Assembly: GCA_016841565.1 (NCBI GenBank)
Contig: JAENYX010000019.1
Span: 1 to 42,120, forward strand
DNA from: Clostridium thermobutyricum
Lineage (GTDB): Bacteria > Bacillota > Clostridia > Ch29
Direction: 5' to 3'
DNA length: 42,120 bases
The position numbers were made by a program, and so were the translations under genes. Shown piece by piece: positions 1 to 8,184 of the stretch (positions are counted from its first letter, which is position 1; each line of letters begins with the position of its first letter). The notes under the pieces were generated by a model. That model did no database searches. It had not been told where the DNA came from and was given only the letters and a program-made list of their open reading frames with translations.

Positions 1-79
1 ACAGCATCAGTAAATAATATGTCAAATGAAGAATGAATATAGGGTGATATAAACATAAGGAGAGGAGCGGAGACATAAT

Positions 80-1492
80 ATGTCTGTACAATTTATCATT
101 ATACTGATATATCTATTGATTACTGTAATAATAGGTGTGGTTGCCAATAGGAAGTCTTCCGGTTCCAATGCATTTCATGGTGCCGGTTTGGGGGTGTTGA
201 TGTGTGTTGCTGCCGGCACCGGTGAATGGCTTGGAGGGACATCCACCACCGGAGTTTCGGAGTATGGATACGTTTATGGTATTTCTGGGGCATGGTATAC
301 AATAGCCAATGCTATAGGGGTAATGGTTCTGGCACTGTTCTTTGCTAAGCTTTATAGGAGCTTGGATACGGTTACTGTACCGGGAATAGTGGAACGGTTT
401 ATAGGGGTAAAGGCAAGGGTAGTAGCCAGCGTATTGCTTATATTTGTTATGATAGCTGTAGGTACTGCACAGATTATTGCTGCTGGTACTTTGGGGGTCA
501 CTGTACTTGGGTTGGATTATAAAGTATCGGTTGTGGCATTGGGAATTGTATTTATATTGTATACACTGGCCGGGGGAATGACCTCTGTAGGATATACAAA
601 TATGATGCATATTATAACCATGTATGGAGGGAGTCTCCTGGCATTGATATTGGTTAGTTCAGATATAGGGGGGGTTCAGGCACTCAGAACAGCCCTGCCG
701 GCCAATCCGTTTTTTGCATGGTTTGGTATTGGTATTCCTAAGGTTTCTTCCTGGATAATTGCGTCAATACTGGGTGCATGTACTGCCCAGGCAGGTATAC
801 AGCCTATACTTGCTGCCAGGGATGTAAATGTTGCCAAGAAGTCTGCTGTTATAACCGCATTTGTAGTGGCTCCATTTGGTATTATTACTGCATTACTAGG
901 GATGGCTGCCAGAGTGAATTTCCCCGATATTACCAATGCAAAACTGGCTCTGCCTACTTTAATGATGAATCTTCAGCCTGTTGCAGGAGGAATTGTATTG
1001 GCTTCAATTATGGCAGCTATTCTTTCTACAGTATCTCCTATAATACTTGCTTCTGGTACTATGTTTACTAAGGATATGTATCACCGTATATTGAAACCGG
1101 ATGCTACCGATGGCCAGGTATTATTGGTTTCAAGAGTGTCGACGGGTCTGGCCGGCGTGTTATGTATATTACTCGCCATATTAATGTACGGCAGCACAAG
1201 GGTACTTGATATAGTTTACTTCGCGTATACACTGAGGGGCTCATTGTTTGTGGTGATATTACTGGCGATATACTGGAAAGGGATATCCTCAAGGGGTGCA
1301 ATCTGGGCAATAATCACTACCAGTCTGGCAGGTTTTTTCTGGGTGGCCTATAAAGCAATATATGGACAATATCCAATTAGCCCCATGTTAACCGAAACAT
1401 ATGCTTCTGTCATTGTAGCGCTGGTGTCTACCATCGCATTCAGTATGATCTTCAGGGATGATGCACCAAAGGTTAAGGATACAGGTATATAA
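80..1492 (+). CDS. Sodium:solute symporter (SSS family) permease
   Basis: A 470-residue, very hydrophobic protein with about 12-13 predicted membrane helices, the usual size for the sodium/solute symporter family (proline/pantothenate permease type). The N-terminal part holds a glycine-rich stretch with GTGEWLGGTS at about residues 46-55, where SSS proteins place substrate and Na+ residues in broken helix 1. ATG at 80 follows AAGGAGAGGAG with good spacing. It would import an organic solute with Na+ across the cytoplasmic membrane; the substrate cannot be read from sequence. Its promoter is at or before the window edge. It is followed after 13 bases by a small lipoprotein gene, probably in the same transcript. 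The family call is firm; the nearby amidohydrolase and TRAP genes suggest, but do not prove, an amino-acid or amine-type substrate. Confidence 0.9.
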   Translation: MSVQFIIILIYLLITVIIGVVANRKSSGSNAFHGAGLGVLMCVAAGTGEWLGGTSTTGVSEYGYVYGISGAWYTIANAIGVMVLALFFAKLYRSLDTVTVPGIVERFIGVKARVVASVLLIFVMIAVGTAQIIAAGTLGVTVLGLDYKVSVVALGIVFILYTLAGGMTSVGYTNMMHIITMYGGSLLALILVSSDIGGVQALRTALPANPFFAWFGIGIPKVSSWIIASILGACTAQAGIQPILAARDVNVAKKSAVITAFVVAPFGIITALLGMAARVNFPDITNAKLALPTLMMNLQPVAGGIVLASIMAAILSTVSPIILASGTMFTKDMYHRILKPDATDGQVLLVSRVSTGLAGVLCILLAILMYGSTRVLDIVYFAYTLRGSLFVVILLAIYWKGISSRGAIWAIITTSLAGFFWVAYKAIYGQYPISPMLTETYASVIVALVSTIAFSMIFRDDAPKVKDTGI

Positions 1493-1505
1493 GGGGGACG
1501 GTATA

Positions 1506-2024
1506 ATGTGGAGGGTCAAATCCTTATTGTTTCTTGTCATAGTTGCAATAGTCGGTCTTGGAGTGTGCGGATGCGGCATTGAGCAGTATGAGCAGCATAA
1601 ATCAGATGTATTAAGTATCGACGAATACAACCAAACTGTTGCCCGATACAACAAACTGGTGCTGGCCTTTACCAGACTGGCCAGGCTGGCAGAAAAAAAT
1701 ACCGGGAGACAGCATGATTTAGATAAAAAATTCTGGGAAAAGCTTGAATCCAGAAAACAAGAAGTTTTTTTATACGCTGACCAAATGGAGCATGGTTGTT
1801 TACAAGACGAAAGCTTGGGGGACATAAGCCATAAGATTGAACTGCTTATTAGTAAAATTGAAGAGTACATATCCACATTAGAGACCTATAAAAGTGACGT
1901 GCGGTATATACCCGGACAGGATCTTGCAGATATGAACAAGATTCTTTACAATGAAATGCTTCAGTTAAGTTCCGAAATAGTTTGTGATTTTGATAATGTG
2001 TATAGGCAAATGGTGACAAAATAG
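1506..2024 (+). CDS. Small predicted lipoprotein of unknown function
   Basis: A 172-residue protein. ATG at 1506 lies just after AAGGGGGACGG, so I prefer it to an earlier in-frame start at 1458 that would overlap the symporter gene. The N-terminus is a lipoprotein signal: MWRVK, a hydrophobic run, then VCGC, which fits a lipobox with the cysteine at about residue 21 as acylation site. The rest is polar and mostly helical, probably coiled-coil, with many Lys, Glu, Gln and Leu and no recognisable catalytic motif. I do not recognise the family. It sits close behind the symporter and ahead of a sigma-54-like promoter, so it probably ends that short operon. It may be a membrane-anchored accessory of the transporter, but this is only a guess from position. 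Confidence 0.7.
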   Translation: MWRVKSLLFLVIVAIVGLGVCGCGIEQYEQHKSDVLSIDEYNQTVARYNKLVLAFTRLARLAEKNTGRQHDLDKKFWEKLESRKQEVFLYADQMEHGCLQDESLGDISHKIELLISKIEEYISTLETYKSDVRYIPGQDLADMNKILYNEMLQLSSEIVCDFDNVYRQMVTK

Positions 2025-2095
2025 CAGCATGGCGATATAAAGAATTAATACCATATAAAATCTGCTATATTTTTAGACAGTACCTATTGTCGATT

Positions 2096-2110
2096 GTATA
2101 AAAATTATAC
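2096..2110. promoter_or_regulatory. Inverted repeat, possible activator site upstream of the sigma-54-like promoter
   Basis: A perfect 6-bp dyad, GTATAA-AAA-TTATAC, about 65 bp upstream of the -12 part of the candidate sigma-54 promoter at 2161-2177. NtrC-type activators usually bind dyads upstream of their promoter, so this could be the upstream activator site for the regulator encoded at 6623. AT-rich dyads also arise by chance, so confidence is low. Confidence 0.3.
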
Positions 2111-2160
2111 AGCTGCTTGGAGCAAATGTTGCAAATAGCGGTTGTTGCCATGCCGATGTT

Positions 2161-2177
2161 CTGGCATAGAATATGCG
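2161..2177 (+). promoter_or_regulatory. Candidate sigma-54 (-24/-12) promoter
   Basis: CTGGCATAGAATATGCG has the invariant GG (2163-2164) and GC (2175-2176) at the spacing required by sigma-54, with CTGGCA matching the -24 box well and a weaker -12 box (ATGC rather than TTGC). It lies about 118 bp before the start of the amidotransferase-like gene at 2295. An NtrC-type activator (6623) and rpoN itself (32480) are both in this window, so a sigma-54 promoter is plausible here. Confidence 0.45.
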
Positions 2178-2294
2178 TAAATATAATGATAAGACATCTG
2201 TAAGTATTATTTAATGGGATCACTCAGAATTAGGCTTCAAAAAAAGATGTCTTAAATGGTAAAACATACTGGATTATTGAAAGGAGGGGTGAAG

Positions 2295-3041
2295 ATGGCT
2301 AAAGTGAGGGTCGGTATTACTTCAGGCTGGGAACAAAGTTCTTTGGTACCGGGGTGGTCTTTGATCTATACAGTCAAATCCTGTATAGATGTTGTAGAAA
2401 AGGTTGGAGGCATTCCTATAATATTACCGGTAATGTCCCAAACTGTCTCGCGCAACGAGGTTTTAGACGCAATAGATGCATTGATTGTATCCGGCGAAGT
2501 ACTGAGCATAAAACGAAATGTTCTAAAAGAAGAAGGTCCCAAGGACCTCGAGTGTCAAAATCCTTTGCGTTATGCCAACGAAAGAGACTATATAATGGGT
2601 GCGCTTAACAAAAGAATTCCACTATTAGGTATATGCAGGGGTCATCAGGTTCTTAATGTTGTTTGTGGAGGGTCCATGTATCTTGACGATATACATCTTT
2701 CGCAAGCTAACAATGTCATTACACATCAGCAGGATGATAAAAAACCTGAAGAAACAGTGCATAGTATAAGGATGGAAGGATTCCTGGCCAGAATCCTTGG
2801 AAGAGAAGAAGCAATGGTTAATAGTTTTCACAGACAATCTGTAAAAGAGCCCCCGGCTGGGTTTGATGTGGTTGCCTGTTCACAGGATGGCATGGTTGAA
2901 GCAATAGCAAGCGCTGAACATGACTTTGTTTTGGGTTTGCAATTCCATCCCGAGGTACTGCCTGACCCGGTATGGCTGAATATTTTCAAGGAACTGATAG
3001 AAGCAGGGGCAAGATACAGCAGCAGGAAAGGACATGATTGA
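2295..3041 (+). CDS. Class I glutamine amidotransferase-like (peptidase C26) hydrolase
   Basis: A 248-residue protein of the gamma-glutamyl-gamma-aminobutyrate hydrolase (PuuD-like, peptidase C26) family. The nucleophile elbow GICRGHQ puts the catalytic cysteine at Cys114, and LQFHPEV gives the His218/Glu220 pair of the triad. ATG at 2295 has AAGGAGG seven bases upstream, so the 13 codons upstream in frame are not used. Family members cleave gamma-glutamyl amide bonds of small molecules in the cytoplasm. Unusually, the segment that normally reads GGxDVxP reads VSGEVLSI (about residues 65-72), so the oxyanion-hole loop differs from standard PuuD and the substrate may differ too. It heads a probable sigma-54-driven operon with the TRAP-type permease and small membrane protein that follow, suggesting that it processes the imported compound. 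Confidence 0.85.
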   Translation: MAKVRVGITSGWEQSSLVPGWSLIYTVKSCIDVVEKVGGIPIILPVMSQTVSRNEVLDAIDALIVSGEVLSIKRNVLKEEGPKDLECQNPLRYANERDYIMGALNKRIPLLGICRGHQVLNVVCGGSMYLDDIHLSQANNVITHQQDDKKPEETVHSIRMEGFLARILGREEAMVNSFHRQSVKEPPAGFDVVACSQDGMVEAIASAEHDFVLGLQFHPEVLPDPVWLNIFKELIEAGARYSSRKGHD

Positions 3042-3085
3042 TGATTCCGTGAGACTTAAGTTCAAATGGAAAGGAGAAACAAAAC

Positions 3086-4465
3086 ATGTCAGGTATTACA
3101 ATTGCAGGGTTGCCCTTAGAGATCTTTTACTTGATAGAGTTACTGTTGTTTATTGTAATTATTTTCATGGTATTCAAAAGACCAATCTATGAAGCAATAG
3201 CATTGGGGTTTCCTTTCACCATTATTATGACACAGAGATATGACTTATTCTGGGACTATCTTATCTATCCCACAACCAGCTCACTTTTTTACATAATAGT
3301 TACCTTTCTGGTTCTTGCCCATATCCTAAACCAGACAGGGGTAGTAGAAAAGCTTGTCAGAATAATTATAGCCATATTCGGTAAACTGCCTGGAGGAGCA
3401 GGGTATGTGTCCCTGTTTGGAAGCAGCGCTATGGCTATGATGTCGGGAACCGGTCCGGGTAATGTTGCTGCAACCGGTGTAATCACAATACCGGCAATGA
3501 TAAAAACAGGCTATCCCAGGGCACTGGCTGCAACCACCGAGATGTCATGCAGTACATTAGGCAACCAGATGGGACCAGGATTAAATATTGTAGGTTTCGG
3601 CATACTGGCAGCGCTTTATCCTGATACATACTCACTATCCACGTTCTGGCTTGCCCTATGGATAGTTGGCGCATGGCTTATTGTACAGCGTATAGTTTTC
3701 TTATATGCCTTTGCAAAGTATTATAAGGTTAAACCTATACCGGAGGAAGAAAGGCCAAAACTCGGCAAAGCATTAAAGGAAGGTTGGCAGGCACTTCTAA
3801 TTCCTGTAATCATCCTTTTACCACTTCTTATAGATTCCTCCATGAAACCATTTATAATCAGTAGATTAGGGGAAGCAGGCCAGGCAGCCTTCTCGGGTAC
3901 ATTGTTAATGTTCGTTGCCGGAGTGGCTTGCGTGTATGCAATGTATATAGGACGTAAAAATATAGAAGGCGGTTTTAGCGCAGCCGGCACATATAAGTTA
4001 TTCAAGAATACCATGAGGGGTGTCATACCGGTATCTGCAACCATCTTCTTCGCATATGCCATTTCTGTTGTTTTCAAAGAGATTGCTATGCAAGATGCAG
4101 TTGAGCAGTGGTTCCTGGGATTTGGACTGGGATCTTTTGGATGGGCGGTATTGGTTGTGGTTTTCACAGCATTTTTGGGTATGGTTCTGCCGGGTTCGGC
4201 TCAGGTCGCCATACTGGGAGGGGCTATTATCACCACCGGTGCTGCCGTTGGGCTGAACCCTGCCGTTGTGGCAGCAGTAATGCCTGCAATTACCGGATGT
4301 ATGGAAGGTATGACACCCCCTATGGCCTTATGTTTATATGCAGCTATGGGAATTGCTAAATCGGGATTTAAGGAAACAGCCAAGCTTGCTTATATCTGGA
4401 TAGCGGGCCATATGGTAATGGCCGTTCTGCTGTTGCTGGGTCTATTGCCTATCTTTGTATTTTAG
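3086..4465 (+). CDS. TRAP-type (DctM-like) large permease subunit
   Basis: A 459-residue polytopic membrane protein with about 12 helices. It resembles the large permease subunit (DctM) of tripartite ATP-independent periplasmic transporters: two related halves with GTGPGNVAATG near residues 113-123 and ITGCMEGMTPPMALCLYA near residues 403-420, equivalent to the conserved glycine-rich and TPP loops. ATG at 3086 follows AAAGGAG. It would drive Na+- or H+-coupled uptake of an organic acid or amino-acid derivative. No solute-binding protein (DctP) and no normal four-helix DctQ gene lie beside it; the only partner is the 96-residue two-helix protein at 4482. A cognate binding protein may be elsewhere, or this may be a binding-protein-independent relative. 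The broader ion-transporter superfamily assignment is firm; TRAP subtype is less certain. Confidence 0.75.
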   Translation: MSGITIAGLPLEIFYLIELLLFIVIIFMVFKRPIYEAIALGFPFTIIMTQRYDLFWDYLIYPTTSSLFYIIVTFLVLAHILNQTGVVEKLVRIIIAIFGKLPGGAGYVSLFGSSAMAMMSGTGPGNVAATGVITIPAMIKTGYPRALAATTEMSCSTLGNQMGPGLNIVGFGILAALYPDTYSLSTFWLALWIVGAWLIVQRIVFLYAFAKYYKVKPIPEEERPKLGKALKEGWQALLIPVIILLPLLIDSSMKPFIISRLGEAGQAAFSGTLLMFVAGVACVYAMYIGRKNIEGGFSAAGTYKLFKNTMRGVIPVSATIFFAYAISVVFKEIAMQDAVEQWFLGFGLGSFGWAVLVVVFTAFLGMVLPGSAQVAILGGAIITTGAAVGLNPAVVAAVMPAITGCMEGMTPPMALCLYAAMGIAKSGFKETAKLAYIWIAGHMVMAVLLLLGLLPIFVF

Positions 4466-4481
4466 GGAGGGGGTTTATGCC

Positions 4482-4772
4482 ATGAGAGATAAAATCCATG
4501 AATTCTTGGTCGGCCTGTATGCTATAGTAGTAGCCATATCAATTATTGCAGGTGCTCTGGTAGCTGTATTGTTTGTGATAGGATTTATTATAAACGGGGA
4601 TGCTGCGGTTAAGATTTCCGAATTTAACCTAGCTGTAATGAATCAGGCTAAAAAATGGGCATGTTATGCAGTGGGAATTGGTCTGTTTGATTTTTACCTT
4701 ATCAGGCAGCATGCATTAACCATTGATGATAGCGGAGAGGAAGAAGACGCTCCTGCGCAAGCATCTGCATAA
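4482..4772 (+). CDS. Small two-helix membrane protein next to the TRAP-type permease
   Basis: A 96-residue protein with two predicted membrane helices (about residues 8-35 and 53-75) and an acidic C-terminal tail (EEEDAPAQ). ATG at 4482 is preceded by GGGAGGGGG at 4465-4473; a start nine codons earlier would overlap the permease. It begins 16 bases after the permease stop and is surely co-transcribed with it. Its position is that of a TRAP small subunit (DctQ), but DctQ proteins usually have four helices and about 160 residues. It may be a reduced small subunit or a different stabilising partner. I do not recognise the family with confidence. Confidence 0.65.
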   Translation: MRDKIHEFLVGLYAIVVAISIIAGALVAVLFVIGFIINGDAAVKISEFNLAVMNQAKKWACYAVGIGLFDFYLIRQHALTIDDSGEEEDAPAQASA

Positions 4773-4825
4773 AATAATTAACGCAGCATAATGGTTCTTA
4801 GTATCGAATGCCGAGTTTGATTTTA

Positions 4826-4862
4826 TGGCCCCCTTAATCTAAATTGTTGTTTAAGGGGGCCA
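4826..4862. other. Strong hairpin downstream of the TRAP operon
   Basis: A perfect 12-bp stem (TGGCCCCCTTAA / TTAAGGGGGCCA) with a 13-base loop, without a T-run on either side. It lies 53 bases after the last gene of the TRAP-type operon. It may stabilise the 3' end of that mRNA or terminate weakly. The rest of the 258-base gap to 5031 holds a looser GAATAAGG/CCTTATTC pair (4883-4921) and AT-rich DNA that probably carries the kinase promoter. Confidence 0.55.
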
Positions 4863-5030
4863 ACTGTGTATCGCACCCTGGAGAATAAGGACTAAATTTT
4901 TCTGCATTCAGCACCTTATTCATTTTAGAGGAATATCTTTGGATATGTTATTTTAAAGGTAAAATCAGAGTAATGGAGAAATAACTAGTTATCATACCTA
5001 CTAATTCTTAGTGCAAAAGGAAGTGTTTAC

Positions 5031-6584
5031 TTGGAAAAATATAGCAGTATAGTACAGTTGACTTCGCTGTTTCAAGCCATAGACAACATAAGCAAATCCA
5101 GGACTTTGGAAGATATGTCCAGCGAGCTTTTCGATTTCATTGAAGAAGTCATTGAGTTCAATATGGCAATAATATATGTTATCAATTATGAAAAGGGACA
5201 GTTGGAAGTATTATCTGCCAGAGGACCCAACCTAAGTTACCTGAAAAAGAGGGTTAAGTTCAAAATGGGGGAAGGGGTAGTAGGATGGGTTGCAAAGGAA
5301 AAGAAGGCAGTTATGCTGGAAAACGCAGTACATAACAAAGAAATCAGGGTAAGGCAGCACTGCAAGGAGGATCCAGTAATACGGTCATATATGGCAGTGC
5401 CGCTCATTGCCTCGAATCATGTGATAGGGATACTCAGCATATCCAACTCAAGGCCCGCTATGTTCAGGCAGAGGGATGTACAGATGATAAGCATTATCGG
5501 ATCACAGATAGCCGCAATTCTGGAAGCAAACAGAGCACTTAACCAAACAAGGCAATTCAGCGACCATATTCTGGAAAATGTCAACAGTGGGATAATTGTT
5601 ATTGACAAAATGCAAAGGATTATCACCTTTAACAAGCAGGCTGAAAATATTACCGGGTATATAAGTGACGAGGTTATAAACAGGGATATTAGGGATCTGG
5701 AATTTAAGAAGAGTATTGAAGACTGGTTTGTACTTGATACGTTTATAACTGAGAAATTGTACAACCAAGTAGAAACATATATTATCACCAAGGATGGCAG
5801 ACAAAAACCCATCAATCTCAGCACTTCTCTTCTTAGGAATGATAAGAATAAAAAAATAGGTGCCATATGTGTATTCCGCGATATTACCAAGATAAAAATG
5901 CTGCAAGAGAAAGTAAGAAGAGCGGACCGTCTGGCTATGATGGGACAGTGTACCGCCGGGCTTGCCCATGAGATAAGGAATCCATTACTTCCTATCAGGA
6001 CAGCAGCATCCATACTTTTAACAAAAGAATATCTTGAGGAAGAGGAAAGGAGTTTGATAAGCATTATCTTTAAGGAGGCAGAAAGATTAAACAACTCCCT
6101 TAACGATTTTGTGAAACTAGCCAAACCCTGCATCGAGAAACCTATGATTACAAATATACTTGATATTATCTATGAAACAAATCAATTATTAAAATACAAA
6201 TGTCAAAGCAAGGACATTTCTGTAAAAATTCATCATGATAGAACAGAGGTGAATGTCTATATGTCTCCGCACAGCTTGAAAGAAATTTTTTTAAACCTTT
6301 TCTTGAATTCAATTGATGCTATAGATGAAGGTGGTATGATAGAGATTACAATAGATAAAGTGGAAGAAAAAGAGATAATTATTTTCCGGGACACAGGTTG
6401 TGGCATTTCGGAGGAAAATTTAAATAATATATTTGATCCATTCTTTACTACAAAAAATGAAGGGACTGGTCTTGGACTTTCCATGGTTCATAATATTGTA
6501 AATGAGGCAGGCGGTGATATAAATGTTTGCAATTGCATGGATGGAGGGGCCAGATTCCAAATAAGCCTGCCTTCTGCTGAATGA
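5031..6584 (+). CDS. Soluble GAF-PAS sensor histidine kinase (NtrB-like)
   Basis: A 517-residue kinase without membrane helices, so the signal is cytoplasmic. Order: GAF domain (about 18-165), PAS domain (about 178-285) starting DHILENVNSGIIVID, HisKA with the phospho-acceptor His313 in GLAHEIRNPL, and an HATPase_c domain with N-box (NLFLNSIDA), G1 (DTGCGIS), F-box (FDPFFTT) and G2 (GTGLGLSM). TTG at 5031 is preceded by AAAGGAAG seven bases upstream; no better start is seen. It is followed 38 bases later by an NtrC-type regulator, and the pair is a typical NtrB/NtrC or AtoS/AtoC arrangement. The GAF ligand is unknown. The genes before it encode transporters and a hydrolase, the likely targets. 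Confidence 0.92.
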   Translation: MEKYSSIVQLTSLFQAIDNISKSRTLEDMSSELFDFIEEVIEFNMAIIYVINYEKGQLEVLSARGPNLSYLKKRVKFKMGEGVVGWVAKEKKAVMLENAVHNKEIRVRQHCKEDPVIRSYMAVPLIASNHVIGILSISNSRPAMFRQRDVQMISIIGSQIAAILEANRALNQTRQFSDHILENVNSGIIVIDKMQRIITFNKQAENITGYISDEVINRDIRDLEFKKSIEDWFVLDTFITEKLYNQVETYIITKDGRQKPINLSTSLLRNDKNKKIGAICVFRDITKIKMLQEKVRRADRLAMMGQCTAGLAHEIRNPLLPIRTAASILLTKEYLEEEERSLISIIFKEAERLNNSLNDFVKLAKPCIEKPMITNILDIIYETNQLLKYKCQSKDISVKIHHDRTEVNVYMSPHSLKEIFLNLFLNSIDAIDEGGMIEITIDKVEEKEIIIFRDTGCGISEENLNNIFDPFFTTKNEGTGLGLSMVHNIVNEAGGDINVCNCMDGGARFQISLPSAE

Positions 6585-6622
6585 TCACCTGTTACAATTC
6601 CTGATTATATGGAGTGATATGG

Positions 6623-7984
6623 ATGAAGAATAAAGCTTCTTTGCTAATCGTGGATGATGAAGTTTCCATCAGGGATACCCTGAAGATTGCCCTTGAACAG
6701 GAAGGATATAGGGTGAAGTCTGCATGTAACGGATTGGAAGCCCTTCAAATTGCAAAGGAAGTGGATATTGATGTCTTGTTGACCGATTTAAGATTGGTGG
6801 GCATGGACGGAATAGAGCTTATGGAAGCCATGATGGATGTGCAGAGCAATTTTGAAACCATTGTAATATCGGCCTATGCCGACATAAGGAAGGCGGTTGA
6901 ATCAATAAAACTGGGCGCCTTTGACTATCTGCAAAAGACTTTTATTATTGACGAGCTGATTATTTCCATAAGAAAAGCGGTCGAGAGGAAACAGCTTCTG
7001 GAGGAGAACAGGGCCTTGAAGAAGAAACTGACCAGCCGTTACAGGTTTGAGGATATTGTGGGCAAGAGCGGGTGTATTATTGCCTTGTATAATCTCATCG
7101 AGAAGATTGCCCCGGGTAAAGCAAATGTTCTTATTACCGGCGAGAGCGGAACAGGCAAAGAAATCTTTGCAAAGGCCATACACAAAAAGAGTGACAGACG
7201 GTTTGAGCCGTTTGTAGCCATTAATTGTGCGGCCTTACCCGAGAATCTGCTGGAGAGCGAGCTGTTCGGACACGAAAAAGGCGCATTTACCGGTGCACTG
7301 GTGCGGAAAACCGGCAAGTTTGAGCAGGCCGATGGCGGAACCATATTTCTGGACGAAATAGGAGAGATAAGCCCGGTACTCCAGGCCAAGCTGCTGAGGT
7401 TTCTCCAGGAAAGGGAGTTTGAAAGGGTTGGAGGATTGGAAAAGATCAGAGTCAATGTAAGAATAATAGCCGCAACCAATAAGGATTTGGAAAAGGCCAG
7501 AGAGGAAGGCAGGTTCAGGGACGATTTGTATTACAGGCTTAATGTGGTGAATTTTGAAATACCTCCTTTGAGGGAGAGGAAAGAAGACATTCCATTGTTA
7601 TCGCAGTATTTTCTTAATCAGTATAATACCGAATACAATAAAGAAATAGGGCTTATTTCGGTGGATACTCTGGAATATCTGATGTTTTATAACTGGCCGG
7701 GCAATGTAAGGGAGCTCAAGAATGTTATGGAAAGGGCGGTTGCCATAGCAGATGAAAGGGACAGGACAATTCTGCCCAGACATTTGCCCATTAACGTACT
7801 GGGCGGTGACAGCGGCCATAAAGAAGAAGGGAAAGGAATTCTTACTCTTTCGGAATGTGAGAAGCATCATATAATGAATACCCTGGAAAGGGTTGGCTGG
7901 AATAAGACCATTGCTGCCAAAAAGTTAAACATCAACAGACAGACGCTGTACAATAAAATAAAGCAGTATAATATCGATGCATGA
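6623..7984 (+). CDS. NtrC-family sigma-54-dependent response regulator
   Basis: A 453-residue regulator with all three NtrC modules. The receiver domain has Asp11, Asp12, phospho-acceptor Asp55 and Lys105. The AAA+ domain has Walker A GESGTGKE (173-180), the sigma-54-contacting GAFTGA loop (220-225) and Walker B GGTIFLDEIG (238-247). The C-terminus has a Fis-type helix-turn-helix (GWNKTIAAKKLNINRQTLYN). I start at ATG 6623 because GGAG at 6611 is well placed for it; GTG 6614 overlaps that site. It should be phosphorylated by the kinase at 5031 and activate RpoN promoters such as the candidate at 2161. RpoN itself is encoded at 32480. Confidence 0.95.
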   Translation: MKNKASLLIVDDEVSIRDTLKIALEQEGYRVKSACNGLEALQIAKEVDIDVLLTDLRLVGMDGIELMEAMMDVQSNFETIVISAYADIRKAVESIKLGAFDYLQKTFIIDELIISIRKAVERKQLLEENRALKKKLTSRYRFEDIVGKSGCIIALYNLIEKIAPGKANVLITGESGTGKEIFAKAIHKKSDRRFEPFVAINCAALPENLLESELFGHEKGAFTGALVRKTGKFEQADGGTIFLDEIGEISPVLQAKLLRFLQEREFERVGGLEKIRVNVRIIAATNKDLEKAREEGRFRDDLYYRLNVVNFEIPPLRERKEDIPLLSQYFLNQYNTEYNKEIGLISVDTLEYLMFYNWPGNVRELKNVMERAVAIADERDRTILPRHLPINVLGGDSGHKEEGKGILTLSECEKHHIMNTLERVGWNKTIAAKKLNINRQTLYNKIKQYNIDA

Positions 7985-8149
7985 GCCTTTGTATGATATG
8001 CCCCCGGCCTAAGGCTATTGATAACCCCGTGGAGCTGTTTGGTCCAACGGTCATTGGAGGTTACCATCCCATACCAACATATTTTTGTTGTATGGAGGAA
8101 AATGGGTTAACCTATAGTATAATATTAATGGAGGGTTACAAGTTAATAG

Positions 8150-8164
8150 CCGGACGGTGTCCGG
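8150..8164. promoter_or_regulatory. Short dyad in the tdh leader
   Basis: CCGGAC-GGT-GTCCGG is a perfect 6-bp dyad just before the tdh ribosome binding site. The 200-base leader (7985-8184) also has a TATAAT at 8118-8123 without a good -35, and a longer imperfect dyad between GGTTACC (about 8059) and TTAACC (about 8107). These could be operator or RNA structures controlling tdh-kbl. I saw no sigma-54 element or known riboswitch here. Confidence 0.3.
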
Positions 8165-8184
8165 TATTGGAGGGGGAAAATTAC

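Noticed and set aside
4826..4862. Intrinsic terminator after the small membrane protein gene
   Set aside because: The stem is strong but no T-run follows on either strand, so I list it only as a hairpin.
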